A stretch of DNA of 64,000 nucleotides from Campylobacter helveticus (GTDB lineage: Bacteria > Campylobacterota > Campylobacteria > Campylobacterales > Campylobacteraceae). Positions 50,308 through 59,881 of the stretch are shown piece by piece. The notes beneath the pieces are model-generated. The model searched no databases and was not told the DNA's origin. It saw only the letters and a list, made by a program, of their open reading frames with translations. The position numbers were made by a program, and so were the translations under genes. Position 1 is the first letter of the stretch. Each line of letters begins with the position of its first letter. The stretch spans positions 508,886 through 572,885 of the forward strand of contig NZ_CP020478.1 of the NCBI RefSeq assembly GCF_002080395.1, given 5' to 3'.

Positions 50308-51100
50308 AGTAAAATTTTTCCAACTCTTCAAGTTCTTTTACTTCAAAACCAGCCTTTAGTCTAGCTTCATAGTTTAGCTTCTTCCCAGTCAAACTAAATT
50401 CTTTAAATCGTTCGCATAAGCTTAAATAGTTTTCATTCTCATCTTTGGCAAATTTCCACCAGAAATCTCCCTTTTTTACATGATTAACCTCTTCTTTTAA
50501 GATGAGATGTAGAATCTCTTCTAAAAAAGATTTGATGGGGTGGTTAGAGCTTTGAAGTTTGTTAAGCACGAAAGGATTTGCGTCCAAACCTTTGGCTTCT
50601 AGACCCCTATGCACAACACCCATTCTATATTTTAAAGAATCTTTTGTAGCTTTTAGTGCGGCTTCTAAATTATCGTGTGCGTTAAATGAGCCATATTTAA
50701 AGCCAAGCTCTTCTAAGGCTTTGTTGAGAAGTTTGAAGTGTTTAATTTCATCATTTGCCACCTCAAGCCAGTCTTCATAAAATTTAAAGGGTAAGTTTTT
50801 AAAGCGGTAGCTAGCATCAAGAGCTAGATTAATCGCACTAAATTCAATATGAGCTATAGAGTGAATGAGTTTAGCTAACGCCTGTGTGCTGTTGGCAAAT
50901 TTTGGGCGACGGATGCGGGTTGGGTGCAAAAGCTTAATTTCTTCATAGGCGTTTTCTTTAAAAATGGCAAAATGCTCGTGATTAAAGATAAATTGCTCTT
51001 TTTTAAAATTTTCATAAAAATCATCAAAAAGCTCAAATTTTAATTTTAAATTTTTTTCATATAAAATTTTCTCTAGTTGCGTAAAAAATTCTTTTTTCAT
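50297..51100 (-). CDS. DUF455 ferritin-like protein
   Basis: The 267-residue helical protein has two Glu-x2-His type iron-site segments (LIHSIAHIEFSAINLALD and VANDEIKHFKLLNKAL) and a third in EEVNHVKKGD, consistent with a ferritin-like di-iron fold of the DUF455 family. It equals C. jejuni Cj1113 and keeps its place after pssA, convergent. Reaction is unknown. Confidence 0.8.
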   Translation of the reverse strand: MKKEFFTQLEKILYEKNLKLKFELFDDFYENFKKEQFIFNHEHFAIFKENAYEEIKLLHPTRIRRPKFANSTQALAKLIHSIAHIEFSAINLALDASYRFKNLPFKFYEDWLEVANDEIKHFKLLNKALEELGFKYGSFNAHDNLEAALKATKDSLKYRMGVVHRGLEAKGLDANPFVLNKLQSSNHPIKSFLEEILHLILKEEVNHVKKGDFWWKFAKDENENYLSLCERFKEFSLTGKKLNYEARLKAGFEVKELEELEKFYSKF

Positions 51101-51153
51101 AAAAACTCCGTTTTTAAAATTATAGGAAAAAAATTTTAAATGAAAGTCGTGTT

Positions 51154-51765
51154 TTAAATTCTCTTTTCATAAATAAGCGTTGCTTGTGGTGCGTTAAAAA
51201 ATTCCTTTGGAAAGAGATATTTGCCACTTAGCGGAGGTAAATTGACTTCTTTATAATTAAGTCGTAATGTGATGTGTGGAGTTAGCAAAGATTCTATAAG
51301 AGTCGTGCAGTAAAAGGCATTGCTTTCATTGCTTAGAATAAATTCCCTTCCAAGCTGTGATTTTGCTGCTAAAACAATGGCTTCTTTTTGTGCTTTTGTG
51401 AGTAAAAAGCGTTTGATGGCAAGAGAATTTGCGTGTGAGATAAACTCATTAAGTGGGCTTAAAATGACTTGATTTTGCCTATTTATATTATCATCTGTTG
51501 TGGCGTGAATGATAATTATAGGGTCAGTTGAGATGATAAGTCCTAAATGTGTGTAGTGATGATTTGAAATTTGAGAGATGATAAGACTTTCAAGGCTATC
51601 GCCACGCCGAAAGATGAGGTCTCCTACTTCAAGCGGAGGTAAATTTAAAGCTTCTATTTTAAGAGTTTTATTTTGCTTTTTCTCTTGCTCTTGTGAAAAA
51701 TAAAAAAGAGCAAAGCACACGCCTAAAAACAACAATAGAAAAAGAAATTTTTTATAGTTTTTCAT
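51154..51765 (-). CDS. Permuted papain-like (YiiX/YebB) hydrolase, membrane anchored
   Basis: From ATG 51765 the protein is about 203 residues with an N-terminal anchor (FLFLLLFLGVCFALFYF). The soluble part has LEVGDLIFRRGDS, the catalytic-type His in HHYTHLGLII, and Cys in SNAFYCTTLIES, the permuted NlpC/P60 order seen in YiiX/YebB proteins, which act on amide bonds in lipids or peptidoglycan. A start at 51786 is also open but lies in a hairpin. It is inserted, with the next gene, between the counterparts of Cj1113 and Cj1112. Confidence 0.7.
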   Translation of the reverse strand: MKNYKKFLFLLLFLGVCFALFYFSQEQEKKQNKTLKIEALNLPPLEVGDLIFRRGDSLESLIISQISNHHYTHLGLIISTDPIIIIHATTDDNINRQNQVILSPLNEFISHANSLAIKRFLLTKAQKEAIVLAAKSQLGREFILSNESNAFYCTTLIESLLTPHITLRLNYKEVNLPPLSGKYLFPKEFFNAPQATLIYEKRI

Positions 51766-51776
51766 AAAGGCAGAGG

Positions 51777-51804
51777 AATTTGGCATAAGATTTTATGCCA
51801 AATT
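51777..51804 (+). terminator. Perfect 12-base hairpin followed by a T-rich run (plus orientation)
   Basis: AATTTGGCATAA, loop GATT, TTATGCCAAATT, then TTTATTTT. The T-run follows on the plus strand, yet both flanking genes are on the minus strand. On the minus strand it lies between the lipoprotein stop and the hydrolase start and lacks a U-tract there. Confidence 0.6.
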
Positions 51805-51805
51805 T

Positions 51806-52201
51806 TTATTTTAAACTCATCTTCCACTCATTATCGATTTTTTTAAGCGGACCGCCGTCTTCTTTGCTACTATCATCGTTAAAAGTGATTTTAAGCCTAA
51901 CTTTTGCATTATCACCTTCGATTTTTTCATCGATGATTTCAATAGATTTTACTCCACCTCTTGCATCTGCTTGCTCTTTTGCTTTTGCAGCACCAGCCTT
52001 TAATTTGCCATTAACTAATTCTTTGTCGCTATCTTTTATGGTATCTGGCATATAAATGTATTTGACTAATGCCTCCCCATCACCCTCATACATATCATTT
52101 GTAAAATCCTTTGCCACTTCGCCAGGTGTTGTGCTACTTCCACATCCTGCAAATAATGCTGCAAAAACTAAGCTTAAAAACAAGGTTTTTATAATCCTCA
52201 T
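51806..52201 (-). CDS. DUF4878-type lipoprotein
   Basis: The 131-residue protein has a lipoprotein signal ending LFAGCG (acylated Cys20), then a small alpha+beta domain with VAKDFTNDMYEGDGEALVKYIYMP and a C-terminal VRLKITFNDDSSKEDGGPLKKI beta region, as in DUF4878 or NTF2-like lipoproteins. Role is unknown. AAAGGAG precedes the ATG. It is divergent from msrB. Confidence 0.75.
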   Translation of the reverse strand: MRIIKTLFLSLVFAALFAGCGSSTTPGEVAKDFTNDMYEGDGEALVKYIYMPDTIKDSDKELVNGKLKAGAAKAKEQADARGGVKSIEIIDEKIEGDNAKVRLKITFNDDSSKEDGGPLKKIDNEWKMSLK

Positions 52202-52231
52202 TTTGTTCTCCTTTAATGTAAAATAAGGCTC

Positions 52232-52237
52232 ATTATA
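52232..52237 (-). promoter_or_regulatory. Probable -10 for the DUF4878-type lipoprotein gene
   Basis: TATAAT on the minus strand, about 31 bases before the ATG at 52201, in the 102-base divergent gap with msrB. Confidence 0.45.
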
Positions 52238-52280
52238 GGCAAAAAAGATTAATAATAACGCTAGATTTACTATAAAAAAT

Positions 52281-52286
52281 TATAAT
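52281..52286 (+). promoter_or_regulatory. Probable -10 for msrB
   Basis: TATAAT about 18 bases before the msrB ATG at 52304, with GAAAGGA as ribosome binding site between them. Confidence 0.45.
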
Positions 52287-52303
52287 TGTGAGAAAGGATT
52301 AAA

Positions 52304-52651
52304 ATGCTAAATGAAGAAGAAAAAAGGATAATTTTACATAAAGGAACGGAAGCTCCTTTTAGCGGAGAGTATAATGATTTTTACGAAGAGGGCGTATATC
52401 TTTGTAGGCAATGCCAAACGCCACTTTATTATTCTAAAGATAAATTTAAGTCAAATTGCGGTTGGCCTAGCTTTGATGATGAGATTAAGGGGGCGGTTAA
52501 AAGAATGCCCGATAGAGACGGCATTAGAACCGAAATTGTCTGTGCGAATTGCGATGGGCATTTAGGACATATCTTTGAAAATGAAGGTTTTACGCCTAAA
52601 AATGTAAGGCATTGTGTCAATTCCTTGTCTTTGAAATTTGTGAGAAAATAA
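52304..52651 (+). CDS. msrB: Peptide-methionine (R)-S-oxide reductase
   Basis: MsrB reduces methionine-R-sulfoxide in oxidised proteins. The 115-residue protein has two zinc-binding CxxC pairs (CRQCQTP and CANCDGH), GWPSFDDEI and the catalytic Cys in RHCVNSLSLKF. It matches C. jejuni Cj1112. A GTG start for marC follows its stop directly. Confidence 0.93.
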   Translation: MLNEEEKRIILHKGTEAPFSGEYNDFYEEGVYLCRQCQTPLYYSKDKFKSNCGWPSFDDEIKGAVKRMPDRDGIRTEIVCANCDGHLGHIFENEGFTPKNVRHCVNSLSLKFVRK

Positions 52652-53293
52652 GTGTTTGCAGATATAGAAAATGAATTTTATCTTATGTTTTTTGCGGCGA
52701 TTACCATACTTGCCGTGTTAAATCCTTTTGGAAATTTAACGCAATTTTTAGCGATGAGCGATGGTTTGCCCCTAAGACTTAGGAAAAAACTTTTTGCGAC
52801 GATACTTTACACGGCTTTTATTATTGTTTTGGTATTTTTGTTTTCAGGCTCTTTTTTTATGAGCTATGTTTTTCGTGTGGATTTGAACGATTTGCGAATT
52901 GCTGGGGGTTTGATACTTATTATAATGGCAGTTAAAAATTTACTTTTTTCGACTAAATTGGCAACGCAGGATTTCTCACATTATCAAGAATTTGACGAAA
53001 AAGAGCTTTTAAGACGCAGTCTTATCCCTATGGCTTTTCCTATGCTAGTGGGTCCGGGGACTTTGGCTAGTGTAGTTGTAATCGCTGAAGATGGCGGAAT
53101 TAAAGTTGCTTTGGGTGCTGTTTTGATGGCTTTTTTATTTATGGCGATTTTATTTTATTATGCCGCAACGATTGAAAAGATTGTGGGAAAGCTTATTTTA
53201 CACGTATTTTCTCGTATCGCGCAAGTGTTCATCGTGGCGATGGGTGTGAAGATGATGATAGTGGGGATTAAAGGAATTTTTGGCTTAAGTTAA
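52652..53293 (+). CDS. MarC-family integral membrane protein
   Basis: The 213-residue protein has six predicted helices (FAAITILAVLNPFGNLTQFL at the start, VLMAFLFMAILFYYAATIE near the end) and SLIPMAFPMLVGPGTLA, the MarC signature in the second half. Function of the family is not established. It begins with GTG directly after msrB and overlaps the convergent nucleotidyltransferase gene by 26 bases. Confidence 0.85.
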   Translation: MFADIENEFYLMFFAAITILAVLNPFGNLTQFLAMSDGLPLRLRKKLFATILYTAFIIVLVFLFSGSFFMSYVFRVDLNDLRIAGGLILIIMAVKNLLFSTKLATQDFSHYQEFDEKELLRRSLIPMAFPMLVGPGTLASVVVIAEDGGIKVALGAVLMAFLFMAILFYYAATIEKIVGKLILHVFSRIAQVFIVAMGVKMMIVGIKGIFGLS

Positions 53294-54008
53294 GGCGTTT
53301 TAAATCTTCATACTCGCTTGGTGTTCCGCAAAACAAAATTTCATCTAAATTTATAAGCTCATACCTTATGTCGGCGTTTTTAAGGATAAGTGCGTTATAC
53401 ATAGGCGCGATGTAAAATTCGCCCTTTTGCAAATCTTTCTTTTCTTGCATTGTTTCAAAAATGGCTAAAAACTCCTCGCTTTTTTTAAAATAATAAATCC
53501 CACTACTACAATAAGAAGAAATGCGTTCTTTTTCTGCTGTTTTGGCAACTTTACAGAGCTTTTCATCACTTGGCATTATAAAGCTCCACTGCTCTCCCTC
53601 GCCCCTAAAAACCTCTAAATATCCGTCAATTTTTGTCAAATCAAGCGTTTTTGGCAGATGAAAGTGAGGGCGAAAAGTGTCTATGTTAAAAATCAAAATG
53701 CTATCTTTAATCTTAGCCTTTTCAAGTCCAAGTGCGACTGTGTGAGCTTGTCCAAGAGTTGGTTTGTCAAGCTCTATGCTTTGATAGTTATTTAAGCTAA
53801 GTTTGTTACACTCTTGTTTAATAAATTCCTTGGTGTGGTTTATATCTCTATAAATAAATAAAAAATTGCACTCAAAATAAGCCCTAAAGCCCTCCAAAAC
53901 CCAACTAAAAACGCTTTTTTCATTTAAATTTAGCATATATTTTGGCACTTTATAACCCATTTTACTAAAGCGTGAGCTAAGTCCTGCCATAGGGAAAATA
54001 AAAGTCAT
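53268..54008 (-). CDS. Sugar- or phospho-alcohol nucleotidyltransferase-like protein
   Basis: The 246-residue protein has a GT-A-like nucleotidyltransferase fold. FPMAGLSSRFSKMGYKVPKYML is the nucleotide-binding loop with the Arg and Lys of the family; ILIFNIDTFRPHF holds a metal-binding Asp. It lies four bases into the kinase part of the upstream gene. It probably activates a phosphorylated small molecule with a nucleoside, but neither the base nor the substrate can be read from the sequence. Confidence 0.72.
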   Translation of the reverse strand: MTFIFPMAGLSSRFSKMGYKVPKYMLNLNEKSVFSWVLEGFRAYFECNFLFIYRDINHTKEFIKQECNKLSLNNYQSIELDKPTLGQAHTVALGLEKAKIKDSILIFNIDTFRPHFHLPKTLDLTKIDGYLEVFRGEGEQWSFIMPSDEKLCKVAKTAEKERISSYCSSGIYYFKKSEEFLAIFETMQEKKDLQKGEFYIAPMYNALILKNADIRYELINLDEILFCGTPSEYEDLKRLNLSQKFL

Positions 54009-55514
54009 TGCTCTTCCTTTAATAAGGTGTAAATTCTATAAGTATTTGCCAAAAGGGCGTTTTGCCTTTTTTCATCATCATAATGCAAGGGTAGCATCGA
54101 TAAAAAAAGATGTAGGCAAAGAGCCAATAGGCTTTTATCGACTTTAAAAATTCCCCTAAAAGTTTCTTGGATTTTGAAGATATTATCACTTAGTTCAAGT
54201 TTGAAATTTAGCTCATATCCTTTTAATTTGCACTCGTAAAATCCCGCGATAATAAAATCATAAAGCCCCAAAACAGAATGAATAAGCTTTGCAAAATCAT
54301 AATTTGCGTCCCCAAAAATGCTAATTTTAGAGTTAAAATCCATCCCTCTTGGGTCGTAAGTTTTAATCAAATCGCTTCTAAAATCATACATTATATTTGA
54401 AAAGCAAAAATCCCCGTGTATTAGGCCAAATTCTTTCACATAGGGTAAAAACTCATCTGTAAATTCTACAAGCTCGTTTAAGGACGGACAAATATTGTGG
54501 TTAAAGATGAAGGGCTTATCAAGTTTTATTTTTCTTTGCCTAGAGAATTCCTTTAACCTTGAAAGAGTCTTTTCTTTGTAATTAAAATTAAGCTTTTCTT
54601 CGCTTTTGTAAGAATGGCAAATTTTTAAAAAATCCTTAATAGAAAGGAAAATTTTTTCCCAAACAAAGCTTGGTAAATTCCCAAAAACAAAAAGCTCACT
54701 TAAAGTATTTTGACAAAGATATTCTAAAGCATAGCCCTTTTTTTGACTAAAATATCTTGGCGTATAGATTAAAAGCTCAGGCGGCAAGTTTTCAAACCAT
54801 TCTTTTTCGGCTTTTATTTTTTCACTCCAAGATGAGTTTTTGATGATATAGTTTTTTGCAATTTGGATTTGATTAAAGCTTCTTTGTGTGGATATGACTT
54901 TTTTAGAATGAAAATAATTTGTGATTAAACCAAAGTCAAGCCAAGTTGTATTTTGTATCGCCCACATCTTTTTTTCTTTAGAATAGCTTTTGATACTTTT
55001 TACAAAATCATAGCGGTTTTTAAGTAGGTGTTTGGCTAGAATTTTTGCCCCACTAAAGCAAAAAGCACCTGTGAGGATTTTACCCCCCCCCCCCTACATC
55101 ATTTGCAAAATTAAATTCCTCATCTAAATAAGCCCACTCATAATTTTCTCTTACATCGCCTATGCATAAACTATCTTCTTTCAAATTTAGCTTTTTAAAA
55201 AATGTATCCCCGTGAAGTATGCTTAATTTATTATTAATATTTAGGGCGTTAATGCAATAAAATATCGACTCTCCAAGGCTTAAATTTTCATCGACAAAGA
55301 TAAGTTTGATGTTTAATTTTTCAAGTTTTTCTAAGTCATAATGGCTTGGTTTAAAGCTTTTTGGCAGAGAGAGGACTACCTCTGCATTTTTGGATAAATT
55401 TGCTTGATACTCGTAAAGTCTTTTATTTCCAAGTGGTAAAAATGACGGAACAATCTTGCCAAATTCTAAGGTAAAATCCGAAGAAGAATATTTGGCGGAA
55501 GTGATTAAAAGCAT
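54005..55514 (-). CDS. Phase-variable nucleotidyltransferase-kinase fusion, off in this sequence (G12 tract)
   Basis: Frames at 55514-55080 (144 residues) and 54967-54005 (320 residues) are one gene split by G12. With 12 G the first frame ends GGGG then stop; with 11 (or 14) it reads on as GGGGKILTGAFCFSGAK into the kinase and gives a 502-residue protein. The N-terminal part is a reduced nucleotidyltransferase-like domain (LSILHGDTFFK, SGAKIL). The C-terminal part is an APH/choline-kinase-like phosphotransferase with LIHGDFCFSNIMYD (Brenner HGDxxxxN motif) and TYDPRGMDF. It overlaps genes on both sides. Confidence 0.8.
55083..55094. repeat. Poly-C tract, 12 bases (G12 in the kinase fusion gene)
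   Basis: Twelve C on the plus strand. Frame arithmetic shows that 11 or 14 G give an open 502-residue gene, while 12 (as here) ends the first part at once and 13 ends it after about 20 further codons. Confidence 0.95.
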
Positions 55515-55888
55515 AATTTGTCTTTATCTAAAAGCTTTTGAATTTCTTCATAGCTTAGGTTGATAAATTCGCTAGGTCTAATGGCTCTGTCATCGACATA
55601 AAAGCCTTCTTCCCCACACCAAGCCTTACCAACTACAAGTTCATCAAATGGCACTTTATGTTGATTGAGCCATTGCAAAATTTGTGGGTAAGTGTGCTGC
55701 TTGATTTTATCAACATCGCCTTTAAAAGAACGCATAGAGCGGCTGGTGAAAATAGTGATTTTAAAGCCCATTTTTTGATACTCTTTTAATTGTTTTATGA
55801 GGGCTAAATTTGGCTTCTTCTTTTCATAGGGGACATTTTCCTCTTCTATGGTGAGTGTGCCATCAAGATCTATGATGAGATTTTTCAC
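55505..55888 (-). CDS. Small HAD-family phosphatase, capsule-type
   Basis: The 127-residue protein has the HAD core: DLDGTLT (nucleophile Asp7 and acid Asp9), TSRSMRS as motif II, and FYVDDRAIRP as the acidic motif IV. Small HAD proteins of this type lie in capsule and phosphoglycan loci beside nucleotidyltransferases. It is first in the three-gene module, overlapping the fusion gene by ten bases, and so likely removes a phosphate from the precursor made or used there. Confidence 0.82.
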   Translation of the reverse strand: MKNLIIDLDGTLTIEEENVPYEKKKPNLALIKQLKEYQKMGFKITIFTSRSMRSFKGDVDKIKQHTYPQILQWLNQHKVPFDELVVGKAWCGEEGFYVDDRAIRPSEFINLSYEEIQKLLDKDKLCF

Positions 55889-55986
55889 AATTTTCCTTGA
55901 AATTTAATGAAATGAATTATATTTTAATCTTGTAAATTAAAGCTTAAGTAAGAATTTATTAATATTAAAACCTTAAAGGAGTGAAT

Positions 55987-57087
55987 ATGCGTTTTAATGC
56001 AATTTTAAATCATCTTAATACTTACGAGCCGGGTAAAGATATAGAAATTATCGCTAAAGAATATGGTGTTAAAGAAGTGATAAAACTTGCCTCTAATGAA
56101 AACCCTCTAGGCACTTCACAAAAAGCCGTAGAGGCTATTATAAATAATGCTTCAAAAGCACATTTATACCCAGATGATAGTATGAGCGAGTTAAGAGCTA
56201 AATTAGCGACAAAATTTGGTGTAAGAATCCAAAATATCATCATAGGGGCAGGGAGCGACCAAGTGATAGAACTTGCCACGCACGCTAAGTTAAATTCTCA
56301 AAATGCTTTTTTGCAATGCGGCGTAAGCTTTGCGATGTATGAAATTTATGCAAAACAAGTTGGAGCTAAAGCTTATAAAACTAAGAGCATTATGCACGAT
56401 TTAGCGGAGCTTAAAAGTCTTTATGATAAACACAAAGATACAATAAAAATTCTTTATCTTTGTTTGCCAAATAATCCTTTGGGCGAGTGTTTAAATGAAA
56501 GCGATGTGGAAGAGTTTTTAGGTGGGATTGATGAGGATTGTTTGGTTGTTATTGACGCTGCTTATAATGAATTTGCAAGTTTTAAAGATATGAAAAAGCA
56601 CATCGACCCTGCGAAATTAATTAAAAATTTCACAAACACTCTTTATCTTGGCACTTTTTCAAAGCTTTATGGACTTGGGGGTTTGCGTGTGGGTTATGGT
56701 ATCGCAGACGAGAAGGTGATAAATGCTTTGTATAAATTAAGAGCGCCTTTTAATGTCAGTAATTTGGCTCTAAAAGCTGCCGTAGCTGCACTTGAAGACA
56801 AGGAATTTGCTAAAAATAGCTTGGAAAATAATTTTTCTCAAATGCAAAGATATGAAGAATTTGCTAGATTGAATGCCCTTGATTTTATCCCTTCTTATAC
56901 AAATTTCATAACTTATTTTTTTGAAGAGAAAAATAGTAGTGATTTGAGTGAAAAATTACTTAAAAAAGGTATAATTGTGAGGAATTTAAGAAGTTATAGA
57001 TTAAATGCTATGCGTATTACCATAGGTAAGCCTTATGAAAATACACGCTTCTTTGAAGAATTTGAGCGTATTCTAAGGGGTAATTAG
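55987..57087 (+). CDS. hisC: Histidinol-phosphate aminotransferase
   Basis: HisC makes histidinol phosphate with PLP. The roughly 366-residue class II aminotransferase has [14 protein letters not shown], the Schiff-base Lys in [15 protein letters not shown] and [18 protein letters not shown]. The ATG at 55987 is preferred to GTG 55981 because AAGGAG is then correctly spaced. It precedes fliF, as in C. jejuni Cj0317-Cj0318. Confidence 0.94.
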   Translation: MRFNAILNHLNTYEPGKDIEIIAKEYGVKEVIKLASNENPLGTSQKAVEAIINNASKAHLYPDDSMSELRAKLATKFGVRIQNIIIGAGSDQVIELATHAKLNSQNAFLQCGVSFAMYEIYAKQVGAKAYKTKSIMHDLAELKSLYDKHKDTIKILYLCLPNNPLGECLNESDVEEFLGGIDEDCLVVIDAAYNEFASFKDMKKHIDPAKLIKNFTNTLYLGTFSKLYGLGGLRVGYGIADEKVINALYKLRAPFNVSNLALKAAVAALEDKEFAKNSLENNFSQMQRYEEFARLNALDFIPSYTNFITYFFEEKNSSDLSEKLLKKGIIVRNLRSYRLNAMRITIGKPYENTRFFEEFERILRGN

Positions 57088-57163
57088 GCTTTTTAAATAT
57101 TTATTAAAAAATAATTAATTTTTTGCTTATAAAATAACAAGTAAATAAGGTATGAGAGAGTCT

Positions 57164-58846
57164 ATGGATTTTAAAAATATGTTTCTCCAAATTGGGCAGT
57201 TGTATCAAAATTTAACGCGCAAACAACGCATTGTTATAGCTGCTTCTATTGTTGTTGTTGTGGGATTTTTAGTTTTTTTAGCTCTTTTTCGTAATGGTCC
57301 TGCGGGTTCAAACGGCTATGTTCCTTTGATAGAAAATGCTAATCCAAGCACAGCTGGGGCTATCGTTACTAGGCTTGAGCAAAATGGAGTTCCTTATAAA
57401 TTAGAAAACGAAAGCACCATTTTAGTCCCTCAAGACCAAGTCAATCGTCAAAAAATGTTTATTGCTAGCGAGGGTTTGATAAAGGATAATCGCGTTGGTT
57501 TTGAGGTATTTGATAAGCAAATTTTTGGAGCGACAAGTGCTGAAGAAAAGGTAAGAGCGCAAAGGGCTTTACAAGGCGAAATTGCAAGGATTATAGAAAC
57601 CTTAGAGCCGATTCGCAGTGCTTCTGTTATTTTAGCCTTACCAAAAGAAAGCGTTTTTACTGAAAAACAAATTCCTCCAACAGCTTCAGTTACAATAAAT
57701 ATTAAAGATGGCTTTAGACTTACAAGAAAACAGATTGATGGCGTGAAAAATATTGTCGCGGCTTCTGTGCCAAGACTAACCAGGGAAAATGTAAAAATTA
57801 GCGACCAAAACGGAAATACCTTAGATGAGCAAGAGTTAGAATCAAGTGAAATTTTAGCGATGCAAATTCGCTATAAAAGAGATAGCGAAAGAGAACTCGA
57901 GGAAAAAATTATCAATTCTCTCGCACCATTTGCTGGTGGTCGCGATAAACTTCAAGTGAGTGTAAATATAGAGTATGACTTTTCTAAACAAGAATCGCAA
58001 AGTGAAATTTACGACCCTAACACGGTGGTTAGAAGTGAGCAAACTTTAAACGAAGAAAAGCAGGGTAGAAAAGACCCTGAAATTCAAGGCGTTCCAGGAG
58101 CTGTGTCAAATATAGGTCCAGTGGAGGGCTTGGCAAATAATGGCTTGATTGATTCTTACAAGAAAAATCAGGTAACAACAAATAATGAAATTTCTAAAAC
58201 TATAACTAACACAAAAAAATCTTTTGGTGTGCCGCTACGCATTTCAGCTGCTGTAACCATCGATGGAAAATATGAAGAAAGTGTCGATGAAAATGGTGAT
58301 ATTAAGAGCGAGTATGTGCCTTTGCCACAAGCCCAGCTGAGTGGGGTGGAAAGTATCGTTAAAAGCACGATAAATTTCAATGCTACAAGAGGCGATAGCG
58401 TTGTGGTGCAAAATTTACCATTTTATAGAGAATCTGTTAAAGTTGAAAGTAAGGTTAAGACTTTCTACGGGCGTTTCATCGAGCCATTTATACCACCTGT
58501 TAAATATTTTATCGCAGCGATTTTGCTGTTCTTTTTTTACAAGAAAGTTATCGCCCCTTTTACGCAGAAAATGCTCGAAGATGTCGCTGCACAAGAAGAA
58601 GCACAGCAGGGTCCAAATGCCATTATTGACGATGCAGAAGATGCCTTAGAGAAATTCAATGCGGCAAGGAAGAAGGTCGAAGAGCAGCTCGGTTTTGGAG
58701 ATAATTTCGATGAGGATTCTATACAATATGATGTCTTGCTTGAAAAATTAAGGGCTTTGGTAAGTGATAAGAGTGAAGAGATAGCAGCACTCTTACAGAA
58801 TTTAATACAAAATGATTCTGATTTTAGCGAGAATAAGGATATATAA
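57164..58846 (+). CDS. fliF: Flagellar MS-ring protein FliF
   Basis: FliF forms the MS ring in the inner membrane at the base of the flagellum. The 560-residue protein from ATG 57164 has a helix at residues 20-42, periplasmic ring-building domains (YVPLIENANPSTAGAIVTRL, AARTSAEEKVRAQRALQGEIAR-like region), a second helix near residue 440 (YFIAAILLFFFYKKVIAPF) and a C-terminal FliG-binding tail rich in acidic residues. ATG 57152 would add four residues; the downstream one gives the recalled C. jejuni length. fliG starts at its last base. Confidence 0.95.
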   Translation: MDFKNMFLQIGQLYQNLTRKQRIVIAASIVVVVGFLVFLALFRNGPAGSNGYVPLIENANPSTAGAIVTRLEQNGVPYKLENESTILVPQDQVNRQKMFIASEGLIKDNRVGFEVFDKQIFGATSAEEKVRAQRALQGEIARIIETLEPIRSASVILALPKESVFTEKQIPPTASVTINIKDGFRLTRKQIDGVKNIVAASVPRLTRENVKISDQNGNTLDEQELESSEILAMQIRYKRDSERELEEKIINSLAPFAGGRDKLQVSVNIEYDFSKQESQSEIYDPNTVVRSEQTLNEEKQGRKDPEIQGVPGAVSNIGPVEGLANNGLIDSYKKNQVTTNNEISKTITNTKKSFGVPLRISAAVTIDGKYEESVDENGDIKSEYVPLPQAQLSGVESIVKSTINFNATRGDSVVVQNLPFYRESVKVESKVKTFYGRFIEPFIPPVKYFIAAILLFFFYKKVIAPFTQKMLEDVAAQEEAQQGPNAIIDDAEDALEKFNAARKKVEEQLGFGDNFDEDSIQYDVLLEKLRALVSDKSEEIAALLQNLIQNDSDFSENKDI

Positions 58847-59874
58847 TGATAAAGCTTAGCGAAGAACAAAAGATGATTTATGATGATTTATCAATGCCTG
58901 AAAAGGTCGCGATATTTCTTATACAGCTAGGCGAGGATTCTACAACTTCTGTTTTCTCTCATATGGAAATTGATGTGATTACAGAAATTTCTCGTTATAT
59001 TGCTATGGCTAAAAATGTTGACCGTTCCGTAGCCACAGCTGTTTTGGAGGAATTTTATACTCTACTTCAGTCAAATCAATACATCAAAAGTGGTGGTCTT
59101 GAGTATGCTAAAGAAATACTTTTCCGCACTTTTGGACCAGAAATCGCTAATAAAATTTTAGAAAAACTAACCAAAAGTATGGAAAATAATCAAAATTTTG
59201 CATACTTAGCACAAATCAAACCACAGCAATTAGCCGACTTTATCACCAAAGAACACCCACAAACCATAGCTCTTATTTTAGCGCATATGGATAGTATCCA
59301 AGCGGCGGAGACTTTGGAGTATTTTAGTGATGAATTAAGAGCTGAAGTTGTGATAAGAATGGCAAATTTGGGCGATATTTCTCCAAGCATTATCAAAAGG
59401 GTTTCTGCTGTGCTTGAAAGCAAACTTGAGAGCCTTACTTCTTATAAAGTTGAAGTTGGAGGACCTAGGGCTGTGGCGGAAGTGCTTAATCGCTTGGGAC
59501 AAAAAGCTTCTAAATCAACTATTACTTATATCGAGCAAAGTGATGAGCGTTTGGCTGAAACCATTAAAGAATTGATGTTCACTTTCGATGATATACAAAA
59601 ACTTAGCACTCAGGCTATAAGAGAAATCCTTAAAGTCGCCGATAAACGCGATTTGATGGTTGGCTTAAAAGGTGCAAGTGAAGAATTGAAGCAAAAATTT
59701 CTTTCAAATATGTCCACGCGTGCAAGTGAGGCTTTTTTGGAGGAAATGGGCTTTTTGGGTGCTGTTAGGGTGAAAGATGTGGAAGAGGCGCAAAGAAAGG
59801 TTGTGGAAGTCGTGCAAAAACTAGCAGAGCAGGGCTTAGTGCAAACAGGCGATGCGGATGAGATGATAGAGTAG
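58846..59874 (+). CDS. fliG: Flagellar motor switch protein FliG
   Basis: FliG couples stator torque to the rotor. The 342-residue helical protein has the EHPQTIALILAHM middle-domain motif and the C-terminal charged helix (SNMSTRASEAFLEEMGFLG). It begins at the last base of fliF and is followed by fliH. Confidence 0.96.
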   Translation: MIKLSEEQKMIYDDLSMPEKVAIFLIQLGEDSTTSVFSHMEIDVITEISRYIAMAKNVDRSVATAVLEEFYTLLQSNQYIKSGGLEYAKEILFRTFGPEIANKILEKLTKSMENNQNFAYLAQIKPQQLADFITKEHPQTIALILAHMDSIQAAETLEYFSDELRAEVVIRMANLGDISPSIIKRVSAVLESKLESLTSYKVEVGGPRAVAEVLNRLGQKASKSTITYIEQSDERLAETIKELMFTFDDIQKLSTQAIREILKVADKRDLMVGLKGASEELKQKFLSNMSTRASEAFLEEMGFLGAVRVKDVEEAQRKVVEVVQKLAEQGLVQTGDADEMIE

Positions 59875-59881
59875 GCTAAAT

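Noticed and set aside
54005-54967. Independent kinase gene from the ATG at 54967
   Set aside because: With 11 G it is continuous with the upstream frame, and the ATG lacks a clear ribosome binding site; internal translation cannot be fully excluded.
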